From contig NC_134764.1 in the NCBI RefSeq assembly GCF_050436995.1, positions 62,001-126,000 on the forward strand: a DNA stretch of 64,000 nt. The letters are read 5' to 3'. The notes beneath the pieces are model-generated. The model was not told where the DNA came from, searched no databases, and saw only the letters and a list, made by a program, of their open reading frames with translations. The stretch is from Anticarsia gemmatalis. Its lineage: Eukaryota; Arthropoda; Insecta; Lepidoptera; Erebidae. A program made the position numbers and the translations under genes. Shown here in pieces: positions 1 through 12,764 of the stretch (its first letter is position 1; each line of letters starts with the position of its first letter).

Positions 1-929
1 ACTACTTGGAATAAACACACATAAGCAGATACACTCGTGAGTACAGAGATGTACACACTACTACATTTTCAAACCTATTCTTATGCATCAGAACATAGTA
101 ATACGAGTAGTTTTAATTGAATTAATTTAACGAAGAGACTATCAGATTAACACAAATTAAATATTTCAGTTAAATGTTATTTTGAAAATGTGGCGGACTA
201 GACATATCCGTGCCCTCGACTGTACACACACAGACACAAACGTCGCTACACACACACAGACATGCCAGTTTCAAAGACATGCGGTGGTGCCTCACAGTTT
301 TGGTTTTGTTTGAGATTCGGTGCACAGCCTCCCGCTTTTATTTCAACTCTCAACAAGATTGTACCGCACGTCTCCCGCCGCCGCCCCGCAGCCGCGCCGC
401 CGCCGCCCCGCAGCCCTGCACTGACGCTTTATTGGAGAATGTATTCAGACAGACAAACATGATGCTAATGTGTATTCAGCTTTGAAAGACATTAAGTAGA
501 GTACACGTTAATTTTTCAGATCCTTTCGTCTTCCGCACTAATGTTAGTTCACAAAATAGTTTTATAAAGACATCGTTATCTCACTCACAGTAATGCGCAC
601 TATTTATAGTCTGCGGCATTAAATGCCGCAATTTAATCGAATGCCTTTGATAGCTGCCAAATCAGATTAAATACAATACATAATGATTGAGTCTCGTACA
701 TATCCGTGTCTCGTCATACGACGCGATATCTTAAACCTGTTCGCGGTAACGAGAGAACACAGGTACAAAGAACATCGTACTGAAAACACCTAATACAATT
801 ACAACAAACGGTATCTTAAACGTACTTGTCTCAATTCAGTTTGAACAAAAAGCGATACCTGTAGTCGTGATAGCGGGACTCAACAAGTAGAAGTGCGGTA
901 ACTACGTGATAGTGTCACCGCAGACGACG

Positions 930-985
930 CGCCGGTGTCGTGCCGGCGTCGTGCCGGTGTCGCTCCGGTGTCGTGCCGGTGTCGC
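930..985. repeat. 11-bp CpG-rich tandem repeat, 5 copies
   Basis: Five near-identical copies of an 11-bp unit (consensus CGTGCCGGTGT) run head to tail with a few substitutions. The short open frames on both strands here simply translate the repeat. No function is evident. Confidence 0.85.
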
Positions 986-1414
986 AGCGCAAACTTAGCA
1001 ACATCCAACAGTAATCGTCGGTTAAGGTGCGGCTCAACTGGCGGGATTTTGGTCGCACAATTTACGTTGAACAGAAATTCACTAGCGACGTATTTTTGCA
1101 CTGTATTTAAAGCATTTACTGGAGTAACTTGCGTCTCAGGCCGGAATGGAAACTAACAGTATGCGTATAACCGGTTTACTCTGCATAAAGTAATAAAAAC
1201 ATTTACTGCACGTGTTCAGGGTGCCGCTAGTACTTTTAATATAAAACTGTAAATTAAATGTCATGTTTCAGAATATTATTTTCGAATAACTAACAAGCAT
1301 TGTTAGACCTCACCTTTATAGCAAAGTTGAGCTTAATCCAATATTAGCACAGTGTCCACGCCGATACAGGTACTTATCGCTGTTCAATCACACCGATGTC
1401 GCAGTGTTTGTCGC

Positions 1415-1467
1415 TGAACCGCGCGGCGTGTCGCGGCGGCACACCACACGGCACACCGCGCGGTTCA
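1415..1467. repeat. GC-rich inverted repeat (hairpin)
   Basis: Arms 1415-1433 and 1449-1467 are inverted copies, matching at about 17 of 19 positions (outer part TGAACCGCGCGG / CCGCGCGGTTCA), with a 15-bp GC-rich loop. It lies about 55 bp upstream of an E-box/CRE pair. It could be a cruciform-prone element or the remnant of a small inverted duplication. Confidence 0.8.
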
Positions 1468-1520
1468 CAAACAAACGATCGAGTTCATCACCGCGCGCCT
1501 GTGATTAGTGGCCCCGCGCT

Positions 1521-1540
1521 GTCACGTGACTGTGACGTCA
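1521..1540. promoter_or_regulatory. Adjacent E-box and CRE palindromes
   Basis: A 10-bp palindrome, GTCACGTGAC, containing the CACGTG E-box is followed 2 bp later by an exact CRE, TGACGTCA (1533-1540). In animals such sites are bound by bHLH-zip and CREB/ATF-type bZIP factors. Binding here is inferred from sequence only. Confidence 0.4.
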
Positions 1541-2861
1541 CGCGCCATCACTCGCACGTCACATTTCAGTTTGGCTCAAATTAGCGGAGAATCGGCGACG
1601 TAATTATACCTCACTACAAACAGATGAAGACTATCATGTTGTTCATTATAACGGTTTGTTTAGTTAATATTAACAATGAACGGCTACTCAGATGTTAACA
1701 AAGGTAAACGAGCTCGGAAAAAACGAGAGCCTTTTGTTTTCTTAATGGAAAACAAAGAAGTTACTTTAATAAAAATTTTATTTGGGAAATATTAATCAAT
1801 GATACTTATTCAATTTCTAACTTTAGTTAGCTATCACAGTAAAAATGCTTTAATAACGGCACAATATCTCGGTAAGTTATAGTAAGTGTATCAGCAGGGC
1901 GGGCGTTATGATAAATGATTTACTTATTAATATCCCATTACGTTAATGACGGTGTTTCTGTGTTCTGTTGTTGTACAACACTACCACGGCACAAATAACT
2001 TGCTAGTAGGGATGTTTTCATATTTTCGGCTCAGGATGTAAATACGCAAAATTTAATTTCGGTTTCAGATACGGATATGATCATTATTTCAGATTATCCG
2101 CTTGTTTTGGAGAGTTACGGATCTAATATCTTTATTTTAAAGAAATTATTAAATCGCAAAACCGAAAAGAAAATGGTTATGTTTTATTCGAAAGTCACCA
2201 CAGGTACCATAGGTTAATGTTACAGTTACGAAAAGAGTATTATTTCGGATAGTTTCGGTTTCGGTCACGAACTCCCTCCGTCACATCCCTGGGTGGCGGA
2301 ACTGCGAGTGAACAGCGCAAGTTGGCTTGATTACGACATAACTTTAATTCCGTTCTCTCATTACTAATTAGTGAGCGAACAATTATCACAACTCGCTAAT
2401 ATTGTTGATGGAAAACTTTTAATTAATTAATGTTTGCTAATTTGTTTTTGTAAATAACAACTGTTTACTTTAACTTTACTTACGATGGGACTTGAATTTA
2501 AGAGTGATTACTTTGTAATTTAAAACTGTTCCTAGTATTGAGCCTCTCTTATCTGAGCTACGATTACTGCAAGTAATTTCTATAAATGGGTTACCGCTAG
2601 TGACATTTTACCTTTTCGATTTCGTTTTGCATTCGACTGAGATAAAATCCAGAAAATAAACCCAAAAGGCGGCTTTTAACTTTTGTCGTTTTCATGTTGT
2701 TTGACAAGCAATTTAAACACTACAGTGACTAACAACACGAAAAAACTACCAATAAAAAGAACGAGCTTCATAAATAAATATTCAGTTAAAAATAAGAGCT
2801 GCTCTACAAAGTTCTTTAAGTCAGCGTATAAAATATTCCCGCGAGAGTGGAATCAGCGCAC

Positions 2862-2930
2862 GACGCCGCCGCCGCGCCGCGCGCCGAGCGCCGCCACGTC
2901 GAGAGCGCCACCGACAGCCCGCGCTGTTGA
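2862..2930. other. CpG-rich patch
   Basis: This short segment is dominated by CGCC/GCCGCC and is strongly GC-rich against the AT-rich flanks. It is followed by a CA-rich stretch (2938-2968). The open frame across it is low-complexity (PPPRRAPSAATSRAPP) and is not convincing as a protein. Confidence 0.5.
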
Positions 2931-4058
2931 CTTGTTCACACACACACATACAAACACACAGTCACACAGTAGTTAAGTCACAGTACACAGTGAACAGCTC
3001 TCAGCTCGATGGTCACATATTCATCGATATTAATAATACAAGTGTACGTTATTCACGAGCGGGTTTCTGCTAAATTTGCAACCGATTTATTAATAATATC
3101 TTCTATTCATAGGAATTCTGTTTTGTCCCCGTCTATTTGTACGGCGGGTCTCTAATCGGAGCGGTATCGAATTATATTACAAGCTCTATCTATTAGTTTG
3201 AATGTGCATGCATGTAACTGAATCATCATCATATAACGTTTATCTATCAAAGGAATGTTAGCCTGTTCTTGTCTACGTCAATTATAGGTACTTATTACTG
3301 TTCTTTACCAATGTTAGTGACCAGTAGCGCGATTCTCTACAATGGAAACATCGAGGTTTATACATTTAAAATATTCTGCCAAAATGGTTACTACGACGTC
3401 CGCTAGGGGCGCTGATACGATTTTCATACAAAATTATTCGAAAGCTAGCCGGTTGTCAATACTCGATAGTAGTAGAGGCTATCTCACAAGATTGACTAAA
3501 TCATTGGTCAATTTGATAGTGTTGAGAGACTGGTATTTGAACAGCTATTCTCTGAACAGACAGAACCAAATATCAACATGCTCTTAATACGGTATTATAA
3601 TATGGCTGTTACCGAATCTTGTTTGTAAACAACATCAAATACAATATTTAATTATAACGCAGTACAATTAATATTGTTCAATAGTACGAAGTATTAAAGT
3701 GCATTGCGAGTGTTTAAACAGAGCTCGACTGTCACCAACAGTTTTAACATAATTCATGTTTACATAAAATATGAGATGTTTCTGACATCGAGCGACGAGC
3801 GACGCGACTCCTAATCTACTTCTTAAAACCTTTTTATAAAAATACTTCTTTTTAAATTAGCATAGCTTCTACTCAGCACGAAATGAAGACTCCAATCTTA
3901 TTCTGTTTTGTTACTGTACTTTATATAATTTCTGAATAATATATGTCTAGAATTGTGACTTAGTAAAAAAACATATTGTACGAAGAGAGTCAAAGGTCGG
4001 CTCGTTAGGAGGCGAGCCTTAATAATGTGTACAAAAACACACGAGAGGATAGTAGAGG

Positions 4059-4066
4059 TGACGTCA
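4059..4066. promoter_or_regulatory. CRE palindrome TGACGTCA
   Basis: This is an exact 8-bp CRE palindrome, followed by two copies of a CACACTA-type motif. It is one of nine such sites in the window. Function is inferred only. Confidence 0.3.
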
Positions 4067-5492
4067 CACACTACACACACTACACACATCAAGGCGATAC
4101 AGTCGAGTAAAAACTCAGTCAAGGGATATACCAACATTAGGCTGCGGACTCACGGTTTTTGTTGAGAGGAACGAGTAAAGCTGGGTAGCCACTGAACGGT
4201 GTTCCATGTAACGTACCTATCACATGTTCTATGTTATAGGTAGATTCTGAACTTCCTTATATACTTGCGAGTACTAAAAGTTTCCTTCCGCAATCAGTGC
4301 TGCTACAAATATGTCAGACCGAAGTCATGATTGCAGTAATATTTCTCAGGTTGAAGAATTATGTTAGCAATGTAAATACCGCGCCGCAACCTTACCAATA
4401 CGTCATTAAAAGTAATTCACAATCATATTAATTCCTTTTTAATATTCATTCAGGCACTAAGTGCGTTTCACTTCTCTAAATTTATTATTGAATGCTTCAC
4501 TTAAACAAAAAGCGCGCAGCTTATTGGCAGCGGTGAGCGGACAGTGCGGCTACTTTGTGTTCCCGCCGGGCGCCGAGGAGCGATCCCTTTGTGGGAACAC
4601 CTGCAAAAACGCGGCTCCAGCACAAAGAAGTTGTGCGACAATGTACAGCGTCTAGTGGTGGAGCTGAGACGATGTTAGTTCAGTTAGTGGTATATAAGTA
4701 GCACTACTTATATTTTATGCCATTGATATAAAAACTCATGTATAAGCCTGCACTATGGCAGTATTACACGTAAGCTATGAGTAAAAAAAAATTGTAACTA
4801 AGAAATGTCGTCTAATATTGACAAAATAGTTAACGGTGCACTTAAAAGCCAAGGTAAGAATAAAAAGAAACGTACAAAAAAAAAACTAACTTAAACGTTC
4901 TTGAAGGAGAGCCAAGTTTTGCCAACCCGTATTTTGGATGGTAAGGAACAGTCAAAGCTTTATCTCACTGAAAATACAAATTCATAACTTTACAGAAGAA
5001 ACCCAAATGAGTTCACCCGATTAAGCGCTGTAGTGTTATAGACAAACATACAGAAAGACAAACACACAGACACATAACGGTCAAGCTTATAAGCTTACTT
5101 CTAGCATCAGGAATTTTAAAATAACGTAGCTTGCAGATCCGTATTAATTGATCAGATAACTCGTGTAGTTAGTGAGCATTACTCTGTAGAAGAGCGCGCG
5201 CCATTGCTCCCCAAGTTACTTGTTCTTCGTGCCAAAGTTGTCGGTCGTCGCTTTTTACTGGCCGCCTTTAAGTCGAGACTCACCTGGACAAATAACGTTT
5301 TATTTCTTCTCAAGTCGAGTTAAAGTCTCTCGTGATGTGTTACTTCCAAGTAAGGGGATTAGTGAACTGTACCGATGTACCATTCTACTCGTTGCTTTTT
5401 ACAATACCTTTATCTCTGGTTCGTATATTTTGTGTTGTAAAGTTTGTGAATTTCGTGTTTTTACTAACGATGTTTAAATATATTGTTATTTA

Positions 5493-5651
5493 ATTGGCCA
5501 TTGAGAAGAGAGGTCCATAGTTTCCTGCCGTCTCTTTTCACAAGGCTTTACATTTTTTAGTGGTGGAGTCAGTAGCTGTAACGAAGTAAAGTAAGTGTCA
5601 ATTAGTGTCGAAATTTAGACTAAACTGATCAATGATTTGCTTTTGATTCGC
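5493..5651 (+). mobile_element. LINE 3'-UTR fragment, same family as the 18.5-20.1 kb element
   Basis: This segment aligns by eye along its length with 19927-20085, the 3' UTR of the LINE at 18.5-20.1 kb. Shared blocks in order are ATTGAGAAGAG, a CTCTTxTCAxAAGGCT block, TAGTGGT, GTCAGTA or TTCAGTA, TGTAACGA, AAGTGTCAAT and AATGATTTG. It ends in a degenerate ATTTG/TTTTGAT tail. No reverse-transcriptase frame precedes it, so it is either a heavily 5'-truncated copy or a SINE that borrowed this tail. Confidence 0.75.
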
Positions 5652-5883
5652 TAAGTACAAGATAAGCGGAAACAGGATTTATTACAAACTAAAATCTTAT
5701 AGCATTTAAGTTTTAATCTATAAATAATTTCAAGGTCTAGGCCTCAATTTTTAAACACCTGCTTATTTATTCTATCACACAAACAATCAATCAGCAATTA
5801 AGTTCCAATAGCTATCTTACATAACCGTGTACCGAGGGAACACTTCCACTGTGTAGTGCTACCAAGTATCATGTACGTACAAT

Positions 5884-5901
5884 ACACACACACACACACA
5901 C
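5884..5901. repeat. (AC)9 microsatellite
   Basis: Nine perfect AC dinucleotides run in tandem. Confidence 0.95.
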
Positions 5902-6486
5902 GTAGGGGTGTGTTACGATCGTCTGACGCAGCGGGACCTTGACGGAAGGCTGTAAAACTTACACAATATTGAATAGTAAAAATATATGTGCCTCGGATAC
6001 CGTGTGTACTGTCACTATACAAAGATAGCATAACAACACAATACAAGTTCTTTTATAATATTAGGCTTTTTCTTTGATAGAAGAGCTACAAATGCTTGAA
6101 TTTACGCATACAAGTCTTCCCCTATTTCACTAAAACACAATGGTGGCCAGTGAGACTGTTACTGTAACGATTTTTAATGTTTTCTAGTAAAATGTTAATA
6201 TACTATTGTTATTTTACATTAAACAATATTTATTCCACACAAAAACAAAAAAATTAAATCACCTTTATTTGCATCAAAAGTGTTTACAACAAACAAAATG
6301 AATATTAAAAGCGTGAACAGCACCGTGTATATAACGAGTACCTTCCGCGAAGGGCATAAAACGGTTATTAGATTAGTTGTAGCGAGGGTAGTTATAATTT
6401 AAATAACTAGATTGGTATCGGCGCGCTATGAATACGTAATGCGTTGTCGACCACAACGCGACGGCGACACAACCACACAACGACAC

Positions 6487-6530
6487 TACACACTAGTGTG
6501 TATGTATGTATGTATGTATGTATGTAGGTA
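6487..6530. repeat. 16-bp perfect palindrome joined to a (TATG)n microsatellite
   Basis: TACACACTAGTGTGTA (6487-6502) is a perfect palindrome. Its last bases run into about six TATG units. Confidence 0.9.
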
Positions 6531-6534
6531 GTTA

Positions 6535-6571
6535 AATACATATTAGATGCGTTACATGCGTCTAATGTATT
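6535..6571. repeat. Short inverted repeat (hairpin)
   Basis: AATACATATTAGATGCG and TGCGTCTAATGTATT pair as an imperfect hairpin (one 2-nt bulge, one or two mismatches) around a loop of about 5 nt. It sits 5 bp past the (TATG)n tract. Confidence 0.7.
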
Positions 6572-8102
6572 GGACAACATGCTATTAATGTAATCTGAAC
6601 ATGCATATTGTATGAATGAACTTGTATTAATATTAACTGTTTGTAGTCATTGGTGAAACAAGCTCGATACATAATGTATTAAGATCTATCCAAAACTTTA
6701 TTTACCAATTTGTGAGTTATATTCCATAGAGTTTATTGTAAAGATAACGTTTTATTACAAAAGTTAACGTTTTTAGTGGTCTCCTTAGTAATTGTTATTT
6801 ACTTTGTAATTTTACTTGCTTTTTCTCTAAACGTTATGCATAAAGCTAATTTTATTTACCCTACAACAAGTGCAAACAATTTACCATATTGGTTCGGTCT
6901 ATGGTTGTATGAATTACTTAGCAGCGTTTGTGAGCTTGTCGAATTACCCATCAATTTTTTATGACCGACACATAAAATTTATGTAAGTTGCTTATGAGAA
7001 ATAGGAGCCCTAAAGACTGAGGTCACGCTACAATAACACTGATTAGAAATTACTTTTACCAACACCTGAATAAACTATAAAACCATTAATTCTACGTCTT
7101 TGACACACGTACCACTTTACCGTAATATTTGTTGCAATAAGACTATATTACTGTTCGGAGAATTTCATTCAAAATCCTAATGTATATACCCATTTGCACA
7201 TCCATAATACATTTAACGAACGTAGAGGAAATCGGTGGAAAGCCATCGAGTCGTAATACACAAAAGTCTTTAAGTCGTTCTCACAACGATCCTCAGCGTC
7301 AGTAGTAATAGTGAGTGGTAAGCAAGTGAGGAGAGGCGAGCGAGCCGTGCTCGGGAGTCAGGTCACGAGCCGCGGCCGGCGGCGGCGGTGCTGACGCCGC
7401 ATTTAGCCCGCACTTCACACCTCACACACGGACCACTCCGACACTGATACCTGAACACGTACCACACGGTGACCAAGGATGTATGGACTATACGGGATAG
7501 AATATATTCACATTTTCTCTTTTTATAGTGAACTAATATTCGCTGAAAAAATTGGCATACAGCAGATTCGTTTCCCGTACAGCAGATTTTAGCGGAATAT
7601 CTCGATATGAAATCTAGAAGAGCCTTGTAAGGTATGATGATTAGGCCAAATAGTTTAGTCATAGATTTATTATTGTTAAATCAGTTCCAAGGTTTTTATT
7701 GAATACCAGCTTATTTCCAAAACCTAAAAGTACATAAGTAGGTATATTTTTTTAATGATCGGTAAATATACCTTTTTTTGTATTGCATAATGTAAAAAGA
7801 AGCTCCAATATTCCAATGAGCGTTTTTAATCAAAATATATCTCAACAAATTACGAAAGTACATCTCAATTTCCATACATTTCCTGGAATAAATTAAAACG
7901 AAGTAAACAAGCCTCAAGTTTATTGAGCACACGGTCGAGGGCGCGCACCCAAATTACCGATATTATAATTGAGGGTCTTAAAAGGCTACACCTTTATCCG
8001 AGGTCCAGGGAGCCTCTTCACGAGATAGGCCTTTAAACGTAGATCATTAGAAGGCTAAAAAAGACATGGACTGGTACTTAAGTGGTTAAATATAAGGGAC
8101 AA

Positions 8103-8222
8103 AGGGCCGGCTACCGTGGAGCAATCAGCGCTGTCCGCCCGGGACCGAGGCGGGCGAGCGAGGGGCGAGGCGGCGGCGCGCGGGGCGCGGCGGAGGGGGA
8201 GATGGGCGAGGGGGCGGCGGAC
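8103..8222. other. G-rich CpG island-like patch with G-quadruplex potential
   Basis: About 120 bp is extremely G-rich on the + strand, with runs of 3 to 5 G (around 8180-8215: GGGG, GGGGG, GGG, GGGGG). A + strand frame through it reads as Gly/Arg/Glu low complexity and is not supported as a gene. Confidence 0.5.
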
Positions 8223-8310
8223 TGTTCGCTCGAATTATATTCACTATCCGTCAATAAGCTGTTTGTGATACCGCGCTTAGTGACGCCTACAGCCTGCTAC
8301 AGGCTGCGAC

Positions 8311-8350
8311 CACTGTGTCTCACTGTGCCTCATCGTACCTCACTGTGCCA
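8311..8350. repeat. 10-bp tandem repeat, 4 copies
   Basis: Four successive 10-bp units fit CACTGTGCCT with one to four changes each (the third is the most diverged). Confidence 0.85.
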
Positions 8351-8900
8351 CACTGACGAGTGACGGTGGACATGTTGCCAATATTTATTATTTACTGATC
8401 TGCCTATTGATTCACTCACATGCTATGATTATAATTTGGCAAACGATCCTAATTTTATTATTATATCTAAAGCATGATGTGTGCTAACTACTAACGTCGT
8501 TCAAGTGACCTCGCTTTTAACGAAGCTTTACAACTTTACTTCTTACCTTACTTACTTCTAAGTAGACGGAACTTTCTTTAACGTGTCGTTTATGTGAGCG
8601 AGATTTAAAAAATACATTCAAGCACTTGTTTATCTAAGAATTGGTTACCGTGTTACCGTAGTTAACCTCATTGTTACTATTAAATAGCATTAAGCGATTT
8701 AATGTGTTTTAATGAATCATTTTTTATTGGATTACCATTTAATTAAAGGGTCTAAACGTCTGTCTGTTACAATTTCTCTGTTGCAGATTTGATTGGCCAC
8801 TGTGATCCCGTACGTTCCACGCTTCGCTTGCAACAATAGTCTCACTCTGTGGTCGGGCCTGCTCCAATCCTTCCCGTTTAATGTATGTATGGACGATGGA

Positions 8901-8930
8901 CGCGGGAGGACGCGGGAGGACGCGGGAGGA
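8901..8930. repeat. Perfect 10-bp tandem repeat, 3 copies
   Basis: The unit CGCGGGAGGA occurs three times without mismatch and is followed by a partial copy (CGGAGG). It is G-rich on the + strand. Confidence 0.95.
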
Positions 8931-9400
8931 CGGAGGGCACGCACCGCCGCGCGCCGCATACGAATCGTCGACAAAACAACAGCTGGAGTCTCGTAATTGT
9001 TCCTCGGGGCTTTCTTTATTCATTCCACACGTTTAATGGGCACGACTCATTTGTTTGATTGACCACTTGTCACTCAATGACGACGAGTAACGGCTTCTAA
9101 TACTGCGGTAATAGGTTGTAAAGATACATGTTATGTGCTAAATGTGATATCTATTTAATTTGGTTGGTGGTTTAGACACATATAAAGAAGGCAATAATAA
9201 TAAGAATGAGAGCAAAGCTAGCGAAATAATTTGTTTACAAATTGTTACCCAACCAACTCAGTGAATGATAAGCTGTATAAAAAAACAATTTGTTGTACAT
9301 ATTCACGTATACGGTTCTTTAATAAAGAAGAGCGAATGAATTTTCCATAAATCTGTGAGAAACACGAGAGAGTATAGTCTAGCAACTAGTAGCAGATTCA

Positions 9401-9501
9401 GAAAATGTTAAATTCATGAAATGTCGAAATGTCCCAAATATTCCGGAGATGTTCATTTCTGAAAATGCGAATTTCAGATAATGTCGTTTCGCTGAAATGT
9501 C
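9401..9501. repeat. Degenerate GAAATGTC repeat cluster
   Basis: Within 101 bp there are six variants of GAAATGTC: GAAAATGTTA at 9401, GAAATGTC at 9418 and 9426 in tandem, GAAAATGC at 9461, GATAATGTC at 9477 and GAAATGTC at 9494. They are interspersed with AATTC/ATTTC motifs. It looks like an old, decayed minisatellite. Confidence 0.65.
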
Positions 9502-11187
9502 AGATGCAGGAAGTATCAAATTCGTGAGAATTCAACTAAGTAGCTAATGTTATATTAACGAACGCTGTACGAATTACTTGTTAATTATTAATATTAAAGT
9601 GCTGAAATTTAATGTAGACATAGGATAAAATATATCTTCACTCAAGGACAGTCAAAGAGAACATAAATAATTGTAAACCAACATAGTAACTTAATCTCTA
9701 TATACCCGATAGTAAGTTAAAAATACAGTGTGAGATAAAGAGGAACACTGTAACAACACAAAGTAGTAGTGTTGGTGTGATCTCATGAAGTTAGTGGACA
9801 CTGGTGGGCACTACTGCCGGTCCTAAGTAAACAGTGGCAGGGCGCCGCAGCGTTACCGATACAGCGCCCGTCGCGATAACATACACCAATCAATGAAATA
9901 TAAATATTACACGCTTGCTTACTTCATGTTACAGACTATGTCTGTACTACTTTCAAGTAAAAGCTGAAATGGTTTTAATAGTAAATCAGTAACGTCGTAA
10001 CCATGATCACTCACTCAGATTTCCGATCAGTAGTAGTATATAGGCATGGAATAATATTTATTGTTTAACAAAAGGTGTGTTTTAATAGATAAGTAGATTC
10101 TGCTTATAATTTCGCTCGTGAAAAATTTTTGGGGTAAAAGTATCCTATATCCTATCCATAGAAATAACTAGCTAGGTTAAAATAAACAAACAGATAGACA
10201 GACTAACTAAACATTTCCAGAAAGACCTGTATTTATGTATTGGAGTCCCAGTCATAAACAAGGTCTTTATAAGTCGTCTGATATTGTTTAAGAGAGCTAA
10301 GCCCTGGCTCCATATAATCTGGATCTCAATGTTTAGTGTTATATCTGCTAAGTTAGCAGGGTGCTAATATTATAAGGGCGAAGTCAAACGTTTGTAGAAG
10401 GCTTGTATTTGTCGCTAGCAGTAGAAAGTTGTGTGGTGTTGTGCCAAATGATCCGTGCTTCAGTAACGGAAGTTATAGTTATAAGTATAAATAATATCGT
10501 AAATGTGAAAGTGGTTTTGTTTGTTTGCCATCTATTACGTAAAAACGGCTTAGCCTAGACTTTAAAAATTCTGAGAATAAACTCATTTTAAATTAAAAAA
10601 AGGTATGAGCGTTCTAGAAAGTCGAAATGTTATTTGTTTTGTAAATTGTATAGTGCATATTTTTCATTAGAATATTGCTCTCTGCACACAACGTTAATAA
10701 ACGAATGCATTATGCAGAAATGTGAATATTTGTGAAAAATATCATGAAATGTTTTACTTAGAACGTTATGTAAGGAAATAAGTGTAGTGATCAAGTTATT
10801 TGCTCCAGTTGGAGACAGTAGCGGTAGATACAGAAACGTGTGCGGTTTGAGCAGATTTACCGAAGGCTCGGCTAACGACTGCGTAACACTGTGTGTCTAC
10901 AATCAATTGTATAATTACAGCATCACAATTACGGCGGGATCTCGACGAGACGCGTAATTGGATGAGCCTTAAGTAAATATCGTTGGACCCTTTGTGCCAC
11001 GCTAATTGACTGCGATAATCGCATTTACTGTTTACTTGAAGGGCTAAGGTATAATACGACGGATTAGGCTTTCGGCCGCCCTTAATGCTGCCTTCAGAGC
11101 TGTTATGCTCAAGTTTGATGGTTGAACTACGATTGAATTAATCAAAATGTTAGTGGAGGCTCGCTCCGTTAGTGGAGACACGATCGA

Positions 11188-11214
11188 CCGCTCCCTGCCG
11201 CTCCCTGCCGCTCC
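11188..11214. repeat. 10-bp tandem repeat (2.5 copies)
   Basis: CTCCCTGCCG occurs at 11191 and 11201, with partial copies on both sides. Confidence 0.85.
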
Positions 11215-11862
11215 GCCACCGTACTAACTACATTATTTATCATACATCTACATTAGTACCTATATATCTGTATACATAATAATACAACCCTTTGAACTTT
11301 CATTTGGTACGGGCTTATGCTAAAAAGCATTTATTTTTAGATGAACGCAAATAAATTAGTACAAAGGTATGTTACGTAACTAAATAGCGTAAAAAAGCTT
11401 CAGAGATTTAAAATTTAAAAATTATACAAATGGACATAGAGCTTTGTCCATGATTATCTTCAAAATGTTACAAAATTCTGATGAATTTTTCATCTAACAC
11501 GAGGAAAAACACAAAAGTTCTCGATTTCGTCGTTAGCGAACGTACAAAGGCTATTTGATTACGTCGGCAAATTAAAAAATGAATTTTTAAAACGTAATGC
11601 GATACATCAGAGTGTTGTTATAATGAGCGCGTTGTGTGTGACGTGCTCACAAAGCCACATACATTCGCACCAATTTGCGAACGAACTCGCCAAATATTTC
11701 CACTGAAAAAGCTAATAGGAGCGCGGATGTTCATTCTAATTTTAGGAGAACTATTGTTTGTGTACAAACTCAATTAAAACTTGTGTTCTCGGGGGCCGTA
11801 GGGGCAATTATAGTAAAGGCACGGTGACAATTGAACACCTCGTGGAGACTCACGTGAGGTGC

Positions 11863-11890
11863 GGGGCACGGGGCGCGGGGCGGCGGGGGG
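11863..11890 (+). other. Canonical G-quadruplex motif
   Basis: Four G runs (4, 4, 4 and 6 G) are separated by loops of 3, 3 and 4 nt on the + strand. This satisfies the usual G-quadruplex pattern. A CACGTG E-box lies just upstream at 11851-11856. Confidence 0.8.
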
Positions 11891-12764
11891 TGAGCCGCAA
11901 GACGCTGCTCATAGTGAAGAGTGTGTCGAGGCGTTGACGCGTAACTCAGTTGGTGTTGTTTGAGAGCGCGCGGGCGGCTCACAACAAAGGGTTCACGCGT
12001 CGCTGCTGACTTATCACAGTTCCTACATCTCTCTATGAAACTGAACATATCTCTGAACGATCCTCCCACCTCACCTCTTGACATTTACTTATGTAAAATG
12101 TACGTAATTTATCATTTCGCGTCGAGTCACTACACCTTGTCATGTTCTCTCGATTTTCCTCGTATTATTTTTGTAAGGGAACTGTGAGTAATACACGTAA
12201 GTATCGAGCTTCAGTTGTATTTGATTGCATCAATATTTTATATTGTGCTGTAGCTATAGATCACTGTTCAATTTGGCATACTTGGGTGCGGCCAGTCTTG
12301 AGATTGATTACTGTTAGGGTGAAGTAAGAAGGTAAGTGAATTTCCGTGTTGCGTAACCCGTATACTACTACTTGTAGCTATAGTCTTCATAGACAGATAA
12401 TACTTATATTTGAAAAAAGGTTATTCATTGGTAGATTTTGTCTTGATCCATTTAGTAGGAAAATTCAATAAGACGCAATTTAAAATAGCTTTAGCTTCTT
12501 TCGAGGAACTCTTGCGATGCAGATACACTTATTCTTGGAACAACAGCAGATACTACAAGTTGTATTTAAATATAGCTCGACGTCAGCAGAGTGCTGCAAT
12601 ATTCAGAGGTCTGGTCTGAGTCGGTACAAATGTAAAGTACGGCTGAGCTAATATGTGCAGTGTGAATAGTAAAGGAACATGGACGGTCCGGAGCGAGGGA
12701 GCGATGGACGCCGAGACGACAATTAGTACTAGACTTGAACAAAAGATCTGATGAATTTAGGATC

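Larger units (their letters stand above)
1..5492. other. Non-coding region with CpG-rich patches
   Basis: I see no recognisable gene here. The open frames are short (under 100 codons), and the ones that look longest run through GC-rich low-complexity DNA, for example a CCG/GCC-rich patch near 372-420. The background is AT-rich with scattered GC-rich patches, some annotated separately. The segment 2040-2290 and most of 3000-3780 and 4660-5490 show nothing I can name. Confidence 0.6.

Noticed and set aside
8082..8363. Gly/Arg-rich frame through the G-rich patch
   Set aside because: Low-complexity translation of a GC-rich patch; stops are rare there for compositional reasons.
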